Of a stretch of DNA of 64,000 nt, positions 34,618 through 46,383 are shown one piece after another. Below the pieces are notes generated by a model that ran no database searches, was not told where the DNA came from, and saw nothing but the letters and a program-made list of their open reading frames with translations. Source of the stretch: Callipepla californica brunnescens. Lineage: Eukaryota; Chordata; Aves; Galliformes; Odontophoridae. The stretch is from positions 3,224,001-3,288,000 of the forward strand of contig JALIRH010000049.1 in NCBI GenBank assembly GCA_023055505.1. Direction: 5' to 3'. Made by a program: the position numbers and the translations under genes. The stretch's first letter is position 1; each line of letters opens with the position of its first letter.

Positions 34618-37600
34618 CTAGGAAACGTGCCAGCAATTTGTCTGTGTCGGCCACAAATGCATCTTCAGCCGTGAGGTGAAGATTCCCAAAAGTCTACCCA
34701 GCGGTTTAGGACTGATGGTGCAATGAAGGGCAGATGGAGGCGGCCTCCCTCAGCCAATCTGAACCCTGACATTCTCCTGTGGCACACCCCTTTCTGTGGG
34801 CAGCCACTGGAACCTTCCTCATGGCCTGCCTCGTGGTTCGATGCTGCTGATCCATGGCTTTCTGGACGTCTTGGACTGTGACCCACACTAGTGAGCTGCC
34901 TTGGAGTAGCGGGCGTTGACATCACGGTGACACAGCAAAATCTGTCCTGTCATTATATAAACTCAGTACTGCAGTGGGCATGGAAGGCGCTGACGCTACC
35001 TGTCTCCATGGCCAAGCCGTTTTCAGACACTTGTGCTCCTTTCCTAAGGAGTTTTCCCCCCTAAAAGCCTCCAGAGCCCCTCACCCACCCTACTATGTCC
35101 ATTCCCCATCCCCCACCATCTTGCTTACGTGGCTGTGCTGTGACCATGCTGAAATGACCCAAATTAAAGAAAACCCATTTTAGGTTTCTTTCATTTCAGA
35201 TAAATAATTGCAGAAAGTGTTCACTTGCACACTGTAAATTAACTTGGCCCCAGTAGACAGCAGCTGAACAAATATTTAATGGCCAGACAGGTCCGTCCAC
35301 AGAAGCCGAGGAAAAAAATGAGGCAGTGCAGAGAACATCAGAGAAGTTTGCTCAGAATGTGAACAGGACGAGTGTGAAAAGACGAGAAGTAAAGAGAAAG
35401 AGAGGAAGAAGATGAACGCGTGAGATAGAGCACAGGGAATGTTTCGGAAACGGAGCTACACAGGTTGGGTGAGAGAACAGAGGATAGAGGGAAGACCACT
35501 GACAGCAGCCCTGCGCTGAGGTGTGTTCAGGACAAAGCCATCGGCGCCGATGTTCCCACAGGATTCAAGATCTGGGGTCATGACTAAGGTGTGAGCCCCC
35601 GGCCTCGGGGTGGGACCCCATTGCTAACACTGCTGTGTGCCATACGCAGAAGCACAGATCTCGATGGCTACGTAACAATAGTTGCCAACTACCTTCACCT
35701 GCTCCTCACTGTTTTTGTTCAAAGCCTCCTCAGACGGGTTTGCTTTGGCCTTCAGGGACTGGCTCTGGAAGGGGAGGGTGCCTACCTGATTTTGGAGGAG
35801 AGGAGAAATGAGCACACTGCTGTGTTATCGATCACCCCTCTCACATTCACACAGCCCAGTCTGAGCTGTGCCACCACCAGGGGAGATGACCACGGCTCAG
35901 AAACCACTGCCAGGCGAATTTTTAACACAAGGACACTTGAACGTATGATGGGCTTATCGTAACGAAGTGCCTCGGGGGAGCCCGAGATCCCTGCAATGCC
36001 TGCAGCGAGCTGGCAGCGGCTGCCACTGCTCCGTGACGTGTCTTCAGTGCTAAATCACCCCGTCACCTCGGCACGAATAAGAACAACCAGGCCTCCTCCA
36101 GACAGCGGGCGTTTATGGCGCGGGCGTGAAAGAGATCTGCTGAACAGTTCCTGCGGTCTGAACAGATTCTCATCGTGCTTCCTCTACCTTTGTAGGCAAC
36201 ATTCCATCCCGCTCGGGGGCTCCTAAGAGAATAATGAGCAGCCGTGAGTAAACGGAGTGGGCTTTGAATGGCATCTCGGAGCTACCGGTGGGAACAATGT
36301 GCTATTTTAAGCAGCCTCATTTCTGTTCCCATGAAAGGCATCCCTGCGCCTTCCATACACCTGCAAAAGCTGCGGTCGCTGCGAGGCCACGTTCTGCGTT
36401 TTGTGTTTGTCATTTCTCAGCTGTAACGCTGCATCAGTGTGCGCTTCAGGATAGGCTGACACACCTGGAGCTGCCAATGCTGCACGAGGAGCACAGTGAC
36501 GAGTAACAGTATGCACCAGTTGGGGTTTTTCTAAATCGTAATGATCTCTGACCAGGCAATCAAACAGAGCTGGCACTTTGTGCTCACACAAGGTTTCCAA
36601 AGTTAACACGGACCCCAGCTGCGCTTTTCTCCCTCTAGGTCTGCCTGCTCTTCCCTTCCAGACGCTGTATAATTCGAATCAGGCATAGCAGGGAGAAGAG
36701 CCCAAGGGGCAGCGTGGCTGCTCACCTTTGGATGGAGCAGAAGAGGCCTTCAGAGAAGCTGAGCCTGGCTGGCTGGCTGGCTGTGCTGGAGGGATGTGTG
36801 GGGACCCACGGGAGCCGTGGCCTTGCAATGGGCGCCACAAACTACAGCTGGGAGGAAGCGAGGACCCAGTGTGCTCTGCCAGCACCGCTGTGGGGTGGGA
36901 AATAATAGAACTGCTAACCTGGAGGCACGGCTGCATCTGTTCAAAGCTTTCCTTTAATTGTGTTTTCTCCAGTTCGCAAGCAGCAGCCAGTTCTGGGGAA
37001 GACACACAGACACGACATCGCTAAGTGAAGTCCAGCAGAGCAGGGGATGGGAGCACAGAGGCTGGGACCCAGGCACCGCATGGGAAACAGCTTCAGGGCA
37101 CGGAGGTTGAGGAAGAAACCAGCAGTAACACGCCATGGGGTTCTGGGAGAGCTGCTTCGAGGATCAGCATTTCCCAGCCTTGCAGCGGTCCCTCTACGTC
37201 TGCGTGGTCAAATTTGGATATCTCACATCTGTCAGCTCCCAGGGGCTGTGATCCAAAAAGGTTCAGTATAAAAGCGGGCAAACAACCACGGCAGGCTGAG
37301 TATCTCCAAGCCAAGGGGTTTGAAAGTGGGTACATTGACGAGTTTGGATTGCAGTTTCTTTGGGGAGATAAAAAGGGGAGCCAGCAGCTTGGACGCAAAA
37401 AGGCAAATAACGGTGCTTGGCCAGGAGCTGCGGAGGACCTGTAAGGTTTAACGACGCTGTCACACCCTGGAGACAAAATGTCCTCTATTTCTAGTACATG
37501 ATTAAGGGTTTCACTGCTAGAAAAGTTGCCTCGGACTGATTAATAACCAGAAGTTAATCAACAAAGTGGAATAGTTTACCCTCCAACCCAAGGGCATGAG

Positions 37601-37618
37601 ACTGGCATTCGGTACTGT
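34618..37618. other. Unique sequence, no gene seen
   Basis: Many short open frames on both strands, none with a recognisable domain, splice pairing or repeat family. Confidence 0.4.
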
Positions 37619-37963
37619 GTGGGAACTGCTGGATCACGGCCTGAACCACTGATGGATCACCTGAGGCAAGCACTGAGTCAGCCGCAGGGCCACAGGTGAA
37701 GGTAACGTACCTGTGTGACTGGAAGGGGTGGGGTCTGGCTCCACTTCCCCCAGACCCCATTGAAGGGCTGACCACCACCAGGGAAGGATCTCTGCTTGGG
37801 GATCCCTCTGTAGTGGAGTAATCAGCAAGCCTCAATCATTTTCATGGTGAGCCTCTCTTTCCTTACTAGTTATCTGTATGTCATCTACTTAAGCCCATCT
37901 AAAATATACCGTCTTCGGCACTATTTCTTTTGGGTGCTATTCTTGGGGGTTATTTGCCCTACA
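37619..37963 (+). repeat. Dispersed repeat R, copy 2
   Basis: About 345 bp matching copy 1 at 31165-31490 in the same orientation, with a roughly 20-bp longer middle part. Family not recognised. Confidence 0.7.
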
Positions 37964-39672
37964 AGTAATTAAATGTTAGAGGAAGCACCGTGAATGTGAT
38001 TGTTTTCAGAGTATTCCTGAAGTACGTGGTTTACTTTTTGGTACTGATAAAGAGATGCTAGGGCTTCATACTAATCTAAAGTTTTAGTCGTTCTGATTAA
38101 TATGAGTTCTTCTACTGAGAGGAAGAAATGCACTTTGTCTCAGTGTTGCCTTCAGATTTTTCCATTACTCCTGAAGCCAGACCGTGCAACGTGTTTTTGG
38201 TCAGAATAATTTACAACAGGCTCAGGAGGGAAGACCGAGTTTCCCTACAGCACAGCAGGGAGGCAGGGGAGGATCGACGACTGGCCGAGTGATATGCTCC
38301 TCCAGTGCTGATTCTCCTAAAATAAATGGGTTATCATCGCTGAATTCTGGGCTTAAAGGCAAATACAGGGGAAAAAAAATAGCTCTGGAAGTGCTTTTGT
38401 TTCTGTAATGCGATCAACAAAAGCCCGGAGGCACTTTTGTGCCTTCTTGGAGAAGCAGAACAGCTGACGTTCTCAGGTTAGTCTGAGCTGTGTCAGAAAA
38501 CTGTTTGGAGCAGTGTTGACTTGCTTGGAAATCAATCTTTGCACTGAGTGTTCTAGCAAGAAGTTATACTGGGGACGAGGGATTCGGAAATAGTGCATCA
38601 GGCGCTGTTTGTTTCCTCTGCTTTTATTTCTCTCAAACTTGAAATTTGTGTGCCTGAAATTTTCCGTTCTCCGAGAAGGAATGTTACTGGAGAAGAGCCT
38701 TGGGCAGACTGCTCCGCAGCAGAAGGAGGAGTGGCAGGCCCTCTGACTGGAGGGGCTTTGTAACAGATGTGCTCCGTGTTTCCCCAGATGACTTAAGGGG
38801 AAGGAATTCACAAAGAGCCATTCCGGGACACGGCAGCATTTCTCTGACGGAGGACTTGGATGCTTGGTGAGATGGATGAGTGCAAATTGAGGAGAAACAG
38901 AAGCACCTGAGGGAGGGGACAGTGTTGCCTGGCTTTGAACACAAGGCTAAGCTTTCTCCGGAGATGCTGAGGATTAGAAAGAGAGTGAGTGGTAGAAAAC
39001 ATTATACTGCTTTTATTTATTTATTTTTCTCTTGATTTGCTTCCTTGAGGCCTCGTGTAATCACACAAGGGTTAGAGCCAGTCTTCTGGCCTACAGCAGC
39101 CTTTACTACAAAGTAAGCTGACCTAGGGATGGCAGGGGGTCAAACAGCAATTTATTTTTACTGTAACAAATATACCAGGACGTAGAATTCCTTTCCACTT
39201 CTGAAAGGTGAAGTGGAATGATCAAAGCATTAGATATCCGGAGCCTAGCATTCCTGCTGCCCGAGTTCTTTCCGCTGCCGCTGTTCACAGCATTTGTTTT
39301 TCTGTTGTGACTTGACAGGCCTCTGGGTTTCTGATCAAAGAAACTTGTAAGGACAAATACAATTCTGTAGCTCTTCCAATGCGTTGTTTTTGTTTTCTCA
39401 GCTTCAGAACATGAGGTTCAACTCCACCTCGTTGGCATTTTAACCAGACTTTCTCAGGACATTGCTGCAACAGCTACAGCTACCCCAGTGTGATACTGCA
39501 GGGGATACCCTGGGGGAGGTTGACCAGCCCACAGAAAAGATTAAGGGCTGGGAAGAAACACTGTCCTAGGACTATCAAGACAGCACTTGCACTCAAATTT
39601 TAATATTTTTCAGCTATCATTTCGCTGCTTGAAGTGGAAGTACATCAAGAGGTGGTTTTTTTTGTGTGTTAG
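37964..39672. other. Unique sequence, no gene seen
   Basis: No supported feature. Confidence 0.4.
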
Positions 39673-39963
39673 AAGAAAATGCTTCTGAGAGAGTAGATGA
39701 ATTTCCTAGTAGTGATGAGCCTTCAGCTGCTTTATCTGGGAAACAGGTCCTTCTTCAAGGAATTTTTGTGCAGCAGAGGACAACACAAGGAGCTGCTGTC
39801 AGTATCAGATTATTTGGAGATTGGACACCACCAGCAGTTTTGCAGGAATGAGATGTTGCCATTAATGCTTGCCATTAATGTTCCTTTGGGTGAAAGTGGT
39901 TTAACTGCTGATCTTGGAATACAAGCAGACAAGCTGGCTGGCTGGCATCACTTTGCTCTGTAA
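39673..39963 (+). pseudogene. Possible decayed exon, unknown gene
   Basis: After a T-rich tract and AG at 39671-39672, a frame reads through to LFGDWTPPAVLQE and stops at 39849-39851. A second frame offset by one base then continues openly to TAA 39961-39963. This looks like one former coding segment split by a single-base indel near 39848. I do not recognise the protein, and chance is possible. Confidence 0.2.
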
Positions 39964-41439
39964 CTCGGACCCTCTTTACCTCTGGGGAAGAGGGAGGGGC
40001 TGTTCTAGTTGAGCTTTTGAGTCCGACACAAGCGCGTATTGTACTACTTGTGCCGGATTGCAGAATCTGGGACAGAGGAAAAGAAAGTCCTCCACTGGAC
40101 TGCAGTCCGCATTCAACATGTTGAAAATATTGTTAGAAAACTCCTGCTTAATTTAGGCACAGACTTAGGGCGAGTGTTAGTCCCTTAGTCCTACAGGCTA
40201 TCACTTGTGTTCTCCATCAGTAGCGTGTCATCACAGACCAGACAGACGCCTGACCTCGTCCTTGGTCACTTAAAAAGTACAGAGCTGAGCCTTACTCTGG
40301 TTGGGCCTTGCTCATTTAAGCTGAGAAGCAACTCTTAAAACCTCTCACGCTTTCCAAACTGTCCAAGACTTCGTAAAACTCTGGCGTAGCTCCTTGCACT
40401 TGGTAACTGGTCGAGGAGGTCTTATCCTACTTAACTACAGCTTGTAGGAATGATTCCCGTGCCAAACTCCTGCAGAGCAGAGGAGCATCTCCCCAGGCAC
40501 GTGTCCATCGCACTCTGCAAAGCACAGTGGCTGAGAGTGAATGCCTGGAGCTGTGTGCAATGCAGCCTGTGAGGCTGGGAAGGAGTTGGCTTTCCCTCAG
40601 TGAGATGCCATTGTTAGGAAATATCTCCCTGAGGTCCTTCAGAGCTGTGAGCTGACCTTCAGGATGCAAATCTTTCCCATAGCCTGAAGAACAAAGTCCA
40701 GGGAAGAAGCAGAGAGAGCTGTGTGCATGGAAATGCTGTGGGGTTGGTGAAATGAATGTTAGGTGTCCTTTGTAAGAAGGGCAGTGATGAGATCTTGCAC
40801 ACGTCCCTTGAGAAAGGGTGGGCGTTGTGTGATGCGCAGTCGTTTCCTCTTCTCTCAGCAGGGTCTGGCTTCTTTGAAAGGTAACACGGGAGTGTATTCT
40901 CCTTCCATCTCCAAACTTTGCTGTTTCACAGCAACTGGAAAGAAGCCCAGCGAGCTCCCCTTATCCTGCATGAAGCAGCAGTGAATCCCTTTGCCTCTCA
41001 GGTCTCAGTCACAGCCATTCACACTGAGTGCAGCAGAAGTGCTCAGGATTTCTGACTTCACCGAGCACCCTTTGGGCATCATGAGTAGGATGAGACCACG
41101 GAGGAGAAAAAGCATCCCTACAACTTTGATTTGCAACGCACGTCTTTCTTGTGTCAGTTGCACAGATGCCTACAAGTACTTCTGCTGTAGAAGTGATCTC
41201 ATCTGACCAACTCTGAAAAGAAAACCTGTGACCACAGCACCAACACGTTCCTCACAGGGACATGGCTGTTTCCTTCCGAGAAGGAAGGCAGAGGCCTTCG
41301 TGGCAGACACAACCTCATGAAGTGTAGCTTACATCACTGACCTCAAGAAGCATTTTCCCCATTGCAAGACCTGTCACTGACTTTTGTACTCCTTGACCAG
41401 GTCCTCATGCCCACAGGTGCTGATACCCAGCAGTACCAA
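39964..41439. other. 5' flank of the olfactory receptor relic
   Basis: No gene. Just before the receptor start a T/C-rich acceptor-like CTCCTTGACCAG ends near 41400, as expected for the intron that precedes many receptor coding exons. Confidence 0.35.
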
Positions 41440-42410
41440 ATGCCCAACAGCAGCTCCATCAGCGAGTTCCTCCTGCTGGCGTTGGCAGACACGCGGCAGC
41501 TGCAGCTCCTGCACTTCTGGCTCTTCCTGGGCATCTCCCTGGCTGCCCTCCTGGGCAACGGCCTCAGCAGCACAGCTGCAGCCTGCGACCACGGCCTGCA
41601 CACTCCCATGTACCTCTTTGTCCTCAACCCCGCCCTCCTCGATCTGGGCTGCATCTCCACCACTCTCTCCAAAGCCGCGGCCAATGCCCTCTGGGACACC
41701 AGGGCCATCTCCTACTTGGGATGTGCTGCACAGGTCTTCTTTCTTTCTTTCTTTCTACTTCTTTCTTCGTCTCAGCAGAGTATTCCCTTCTCGCAGTCAA
41801 GTCCTATGACCGCTTTGTTGCCATCTGCAATCCCCTGCACTACGGGACCCTCCTGGGCAGCAGAGCTTGTGTCACCGTGGCAGCAGCTGCCTGGGGCACT
41901 GGGTTTTTCTATTCCCTGCTGCACGCTGCCAATACATTTTCACTGCCACTCTGCCAAGGCGATGTTTTGAATCAATTCTTTGGTGAAATCCCCCAAATGT
42001 TAAAGCTCTCCTGCTCGCAGCCATACCTCAGGAAAGTTTGGCTTATTGTGGTTAGTGTCTCTTTGTATCTTGGGTGCTTTGTTTTCATTGTGCTGTCCTA
42101 CGTGCAGATCTTCAGGGCAGTGCTGAGGATGCCCTCTGTGCTCGGCCGGCACAAAGCCTTCTCCACGTGCCTCCCCCACCTGGCCGTGGTCCCCCTCTTT
42201 GTCTGCACTGCCACGTTTGCCTACCTGAAGCATCCTTCTATCTCTTCTCCATCCCTGGACCTCCTGGTGTCATTTCTGTACTCAGTGGTGCCTCCAGCAG
42301 TGAATCCTCTCATCTACAGCCTGAGGAACCAGGAGCTCAAGGTTGCAGTGAGCAATACGTACTTCTGCGCCCAAAAAATGCGCATCAGCCTAACAGGATC
42401 CCCATGGTAA
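41440..42410 (+). pseudogene. Olfactory receptor, OR14-like, frameshifted
   Basis: A single-exon odorant receptor (seven-transmembrane GPCR) of the bird-expanded OR14-like group. The ATG at 41440 begins MPNSSSISEFLLLALAD with an N-glycosylation site. HTPMYLF marks the TM2 start, SYDRFVAIC is the DRY-type motif after TM3, KAFSTCLPHL starts TM6 and NPLIYSLRN is the TM7 motif. The first frame runs to about 41750 and the second (open from 41721) continues to TAA 42408-42410. The break lies in a TTTC microsatellite in TM3 (41739-41770), so repeat slippage caused the frameshift. Everything else is well preserved, suggesting recent loss or an assembly error in the repeat. Confidence 0.88.
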
Positions 42411-42813
42411 TTCACAATCCCTTGTTTATATTTGCCTTCATTATTGTTTCCACTGCCACGACTTTGATTTAATAAGAAGTTTTCTTCTTGGCCTGCTACA
42501 TAGCGTTCATGTTTTGGCACACTCAACTCATGTACCTATAGATCAAGGCTCTCTGTTGATAAATACAATAAAGAAGCCAGCAGAAATTCATTTGTCTCCA
42601 TTCCTTTGTTTTCCCATCTTCACTGAAACGGGGAGAGCAACTCACGTATGCAGGAGCAGTTCAGGGGCCAAGAGCCCAGCTGCACCACGGAGCAGCAGCC
42701 TCAGTGTTCACGGGGGGCTGCCCCTCACTGCCCCGTGGGCCTGTCCTCTCATCTGTGTTTGAAAACGGGCTGCTGCTTCCCAGGTCCAATGGCCACAGAC
42801 GGCAGCAGGACAC
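42411..42813. other. 3' flank of the olfactory receptor relic
   Basis: A polyadenylation signal AATAAA lies at 42567-42572, well placed for the receptor. The rest is unique sequence ending at the ERV-B LTR. Confidence 0.5.
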
Positions 42814-43255
42814 TGTTGTGGTTTTGTGGTTTTGATGCCGGTATTCCACATCAGAACATCATGCAGGCCGTTAAGGAGTTAATGCTGTGGGAGCATGGGA
42901 GGGGCGGAGCTCCGCACCAGACGGGAGGCCCGCGCTTTTTGGTGGCGCGCTCTCCGGGCGGCTGTGAGGAGTTCAGCACGTGTAACGTAAGCTCCCAGTT
43001 TTCTGGTTTGGAAAATTTGTCTCTCTCTCTCAATTGTTCAATTTTATTAGATTTAGTAAAGTTACCGTTCCTTCTCAGATCGTGCCGTTGTGTTTTTCTT
43101 TACAGACCCTCAATCCCCTCTGTTTCCCCTCCCCCTGGAGCGCGTGGCTCTGCTGAGGCGGCCGCGCGGCAGTTGTTTTTTTTTAGTTTTCCTCTCCCTT
43201 TCTTTTTCCCTTCTCGGTTCCCCCTTGGGTTACTGTCGCGGATAACACCGTGACA
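42814..43255 (+). repeat. ERV-B 5' LTR
   Basis: 442 bp from TGTTGTGG to CCGTGACA. It shares GGTATTCCACATCA and the U5 region pattern with the ERV-A LTR, then diverges. Preceded by unique DNA. Confidence 0.92.
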
Positions 43256-43261
43256 CATTAT

Positions 43262-43279
43262 TGGTGGAGAATGCGGGCA
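43262..43279 (+). other. ERV-B putative primer binding site
   Basis: TGGTGGAGAATGCGGGCA begins six bases after the LTR. Its first nine bases match the complement of a tRNA-Ala 3' end and the rest fits poorly, so the assignment is tentative. Confidence 0.35.
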
Positions 43280-45178
43280 ATGCAGTTTTTGTACTCCACT
43301 GTAAAACTGGTGCTGAGTGGACTAAGGGTTTTCATGTACCTTAGAGCATGTTGGCGTCTTTTTAAGCTCCTCATGTTCAGCATGGGAGTCATATCTGCAT
43401 ACAGCTGCTTTAGTGTGCTGATGGGGTTACCCCCCTCCCGCCTAAACAGCCTGGCTAATTTGACAGATTATACGGCATTTGGATTGGTTTCCAGGTACTC
43501 TTTTCAGGTTTTTAGCTATCTTCAAGGTGTCAGCCTGGCAACTGTGTTATCTGTTTTCCTGAATGTACTCTGTGCAATGGTATTTTACATCCAGTGGCGG
43601 AAGCCTTCCTCAGAACCAGAGGGTGTTGAATGGCAGGGAAGGTGGGAAAAGTTAGGGAAGAAATTAGAAGCGTGGGGACCCCAGGTGCAATGTGATTTTG
43701 ATCTTGAGCACCTGCGGGATCCTGAGAAATTCAGTGAGTGTTTAGGTCAGGAGTCATGTGACTCAGGCAGATCTGAGAAGGAACGGATTGTTTGGGGCTT
43801 GGCTTGTGCTTATCGAGCTATAATTGATATTCTGGAGAGAAATGGTTTCCAAACCGAGGTTCAGAACAAAAATGAAAACCTTGAGGTTAAACCTGACCAG
43901 TCACAGGAAGCGCCGGCATCCGTGTCGGTTGCCCCTGTGGAAGGCCAGAAATGGAAACTTGTGTCCTCTCGGCTAGAACGGAAAGAAGAAGAAGCAGAGA
44001 AAAAAAAGGAAGATCCAGGTGAGGGGCCCTCTTCAGCACCAACACCACCACCACCTAAAAAGGCCACTAAGGAAGGTGAGAAACGTGGAGACGACAGAGA
44101 TGAGAAAGAAGAGGAAGATCCAGGTGAGGGGCCCTCCTCAGCACCACCACCACCACCACCACCTAGAAAGGCCACTAAGAAAAGTGTGAGACATGGAGAG
44201 GACAGTGATAATGAAGAAATCACCATTACTACTATTCGTCGGCCCCTAAAGATGACTGAAATCCAGGGTTCAAGAAAGGAGTTTGTACGGCGCTCAGATG
44301 AACCTATTGTCACCTGGTTGCTGCGGTGTTGGGACAACGGTGCCAGCAGCGTGTCCCTAGATGGCAACGAAGCCCGCCAACTGGGAAGCATTGCTCGAGA
44401 CCCAGCTATCGACAGAGGGATTAGTAGATGTTTGAGTGGAGTTGCTACCCTCTGGGAACGAGTACTAGTAGCTGTAAAGGAGAGATTTCCTTACAAAGAC
44501 GATCTGGAGCCTAAGGTGGAAAGATGGAATACTGTGCAGAAGGGCGTCCAATTTTTGAGAGAAATGGCTGTAGTAGAGATGCTGTACGATCCTACTTTCA
44601 TCCCTAACAATCCACACCAGGAGAGCGATCCTGAGAAAGCATGGTGTAAAGCTGATGTATATCGGAAGCTCTCAAAAACAGCACCAGAAAGGTACGCAAG
44701 TACACTGGTAGCAACATTCAATATACTCGAGGGCCGAAACAGAAGACTCCCATTTCATGAAGTGGTTACTACACTTCAAAACTTTGAACAACAACTTCCA
44801 CCATCACACGTTTCCATTGCAGCTGTATCATCGGTAGCCGGAGAAGTCAGTGACATAAAGAAGATACTGCAAATGATACTGGAGGAATTGTCCTTACTGA
44901 TGAACCGGGATGGACCTGTGTCAGTGTCTGAAACACCGGATGAAGACGGGGATGATCCAAAGAATCTGATGGAGAAACTGATCAAACTGATAAAAGTCTC
45001 AGCCATCAAAGGCAACCGCCTCTCTGCTCGAGCAGATGACAGCAGTAACTTCATGTCGCGTGTGTCCATGTGGAGCTTCTTACGAGAAAATGGAGAGGAC
45101 ATGAAGAAGTGGCATAAAAAACCCACCCCTGCACTACAAGAACGTGTGAGAGAATTACAGCAGAGATCAAGCTGCTGA
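43271..45178 (+). CDS. ERV-B Gag, long open frame
   Basis: Gag related to ERV-A Gag. Hydrophobic segments lie near the N-terminus, the second (VSLATVLSVFLNVLCAMVF) before the shared VEWQG block. An acidic/proline linker follows, then the capsid-like region with EPIVTWLLRCWDNGA. No zinc knuckle is visible. Start choice: ATG 43271 overlaps the putative primer site; ATG 43280 is the alternative. A 105-bp in-frame tandem duplication in the linker (44011 and 44116) repeats an EDPGEGPSSAP block. The last few codons come from pol because the internal deletion fused gag to the end of RNase H near 45165. Unbroken over about 635 codons although the enzymes are gone. Confidence 0.82.
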   Translation: MRAMQFLYSTVKLVLSGLRVFMYLRACWRLFKLLMFSMGVISAYSCFSVLMGLPPSRLNSLANLTDYTAFGLVSRYSFQVFSYLQGVSLATVLSVFLNVLCAMVFYIQWRKPSSEPEGVEWQGRWEKLGKKLEAWGPQVQCDFDLEHLRDPEKFSECLGQESCDSGRSEKERIVWGLACAYRAIIDILERNGFQTEVQNKNENLEVKPDQSQEAPASVSVAPVEGQKWKLVSSRLERKEEEAEKKKEDPGEGPSSAPTPPPPKKATKEGEKRGDDRDEKEEEDPGEGPSSAPPPPPPPRKATKKSVRHGEDSDNEEITITTIRRPLKMTEIQGSRKEFVRRSDEPIVTWLLRCWDNGASSVSLDGNEARQLGSIARDPAIDRGISRCLSGVATLWERVLVAVKERFPYKDDLEPKVERWNTVQKGVQFLREMAVVEMLYDPTFIPNNPHQESDPEKAWCKADVYRKLSKTAPERYASTLVATFNILEGRNRRLPFHEVVTTLQNFEQQLPPSHVSIAAVSSVAGEVSDIKKILQMILEELSLLMNRDGPVSVSETPDEDGDDPKNLMEKLIKLIKVSAIKGNRLSARADDSSNFMSRVSMWSFLRENGEDMKKWHKKPTPALQERVRELQQRSSC

Positions 45179-45831
45179 AATTGGAAGTGTCTCAAATAGA
45201 CTTGAACTGGCAGAACAAAGGAGAGTTATTTTTAGCTCGGTGGGCCCATGAGACCTCGGGCCATCAAGGAAGGGATGCGACCTATAAGTGGGCTAGAGAC
45301 CGAGGGGTGGACTTAACTATGGATGTCATCGCACAGGTTACCCATGACTGTGATACATGCGCCATAATTAAACAGGCCGAGAGGATGAAACCTCTCTGGC
45401 AGGAAGGGAGATGGCAGAAGTATAAATATGGGGAGGCGTGGCAGGTTGATTATATCACCTTGCCGCGATCTCGCAATGGTAAGCATTATGTGCTCACCAT
45501 GGTGGAGGCGACCACTGGGTGGCGGGACATTTAAGCATTGGGAGAAAAATCTGTCAGAAGCCACCTGGTTGGTCAACACTAGGGGATCAGTGAACCGAGA
45601 TGGTCCTACACAATCCAGCTCCCTACAGGGGGAGATAAGGTCCCTGTAGTACATGTGAAGAGTATGTTGGGAAAAGCAGTGTGGGTCCTTCCAGCCTCTG
45701 GAAAGGGCAAACCCCTCCGTGGAACAGTTTTTGCGCAGGGACCTGGGTGCACCTGGTGGGTAATGGATAAAAATGGGGATGTCCAGTGTGTACCACAAGG
45801 GAATTTGATGCTGGGGGAGTGCAGTCTGTGA
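45179..45831 (+). pseudogene. ERV-B integrase remnant
   Basis: Starts with the zinc-binding region (HETSGH and CDTC) and the first catalytic Asp in WQVDYI, then jumps at about 45523-45530 to the integrase C-terminal region, losing the second Asp and the Glu of the catalytic triad. A further deletion of about 7 bp near 45625, by comparison with ERV-A, shifts the frame. It ends at TGA 45829-45831. Confidence 0.85.
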
Positions 45832-45951
45832 TTCCATGTGTAAATGTATATATGTGTAGATATCTTTGTATGTAATCTGTGTTATTACTGTTTTTGGTTC
45901 TCTATAGATCTGTGTTAAGCGTGATGTGATGATGTGGAATAAGGGGTGGAA

Positions 45952-46383
45952 TGTTGTGGTTTTGTGGTTTTGATGCCGGTATTCCACATCAGAACATCAT
46001 GCAGGCCGTTAAGGAGTTAATGCTGTGGGAGCAGGGGAGGGGCGGAGCTCCGCACCGGACGGGAGGCCCGCGCTTTTTGGTGGCGCGCTCTGCGGGCGGC
46101 TGTGAGGAGTTCAGCACGTGTAACGTAAGCTCCCAGTTTTCCGGTTTGGAAAATTTGTCTCTCTCTCTCAATTGTTCAATTTTATTAGATTTAGTAAAGT
46201 TACCGTTCCTTCTCAGATCGTGCCGTTGTGTTTTTTTTACAGACCCTCAATCCCCTCTGTTTTCCCCTCCCCCTGGAGCGTGAGGCTCTGCTGAGGCGGC
46301 CGCGCGGCAGTTTTTTTTCCTCTCCCTTTCTTTTACCCTTCTCGGTTCCCTCTTGGGTTACTGTCACGGATAACACCGTGACA
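45952..46383 (+). repeat. ERV-B 3' LTR
   Basis: 432 bp from TGTTGTGG to CCGTGACA, preceded by the polypurine tract AATAAGGGGTGGAA. Satellite begins at the very next base. Confidence 0.92.

Larger units (their letters stand above)
42814..46383 (+). mobile_element. ERV-B, internally deleted ERV-L-like provirus
   Basis: Two LTRs, a long gag and a remnant of integrase. Protease, RT and RNase H are missing, and there is no env. LTR start and gag are related to ERV-A but a separate subfamily. The left flank is GACAC in unique DNA, while the right flank is satellite GGCCC, so there is no target duplication and the element bridges two different flanks. The LTRs differ by roughly a dozen substitutions plus indels in T-rich tracts. 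Confidence 0.9.

Noticed and set aside
34706..34888. Reverse frame with a helix-turn-helix-like look
   Set aside because: No transposase motif or terminal repeats, and two competing frames over the same bases.
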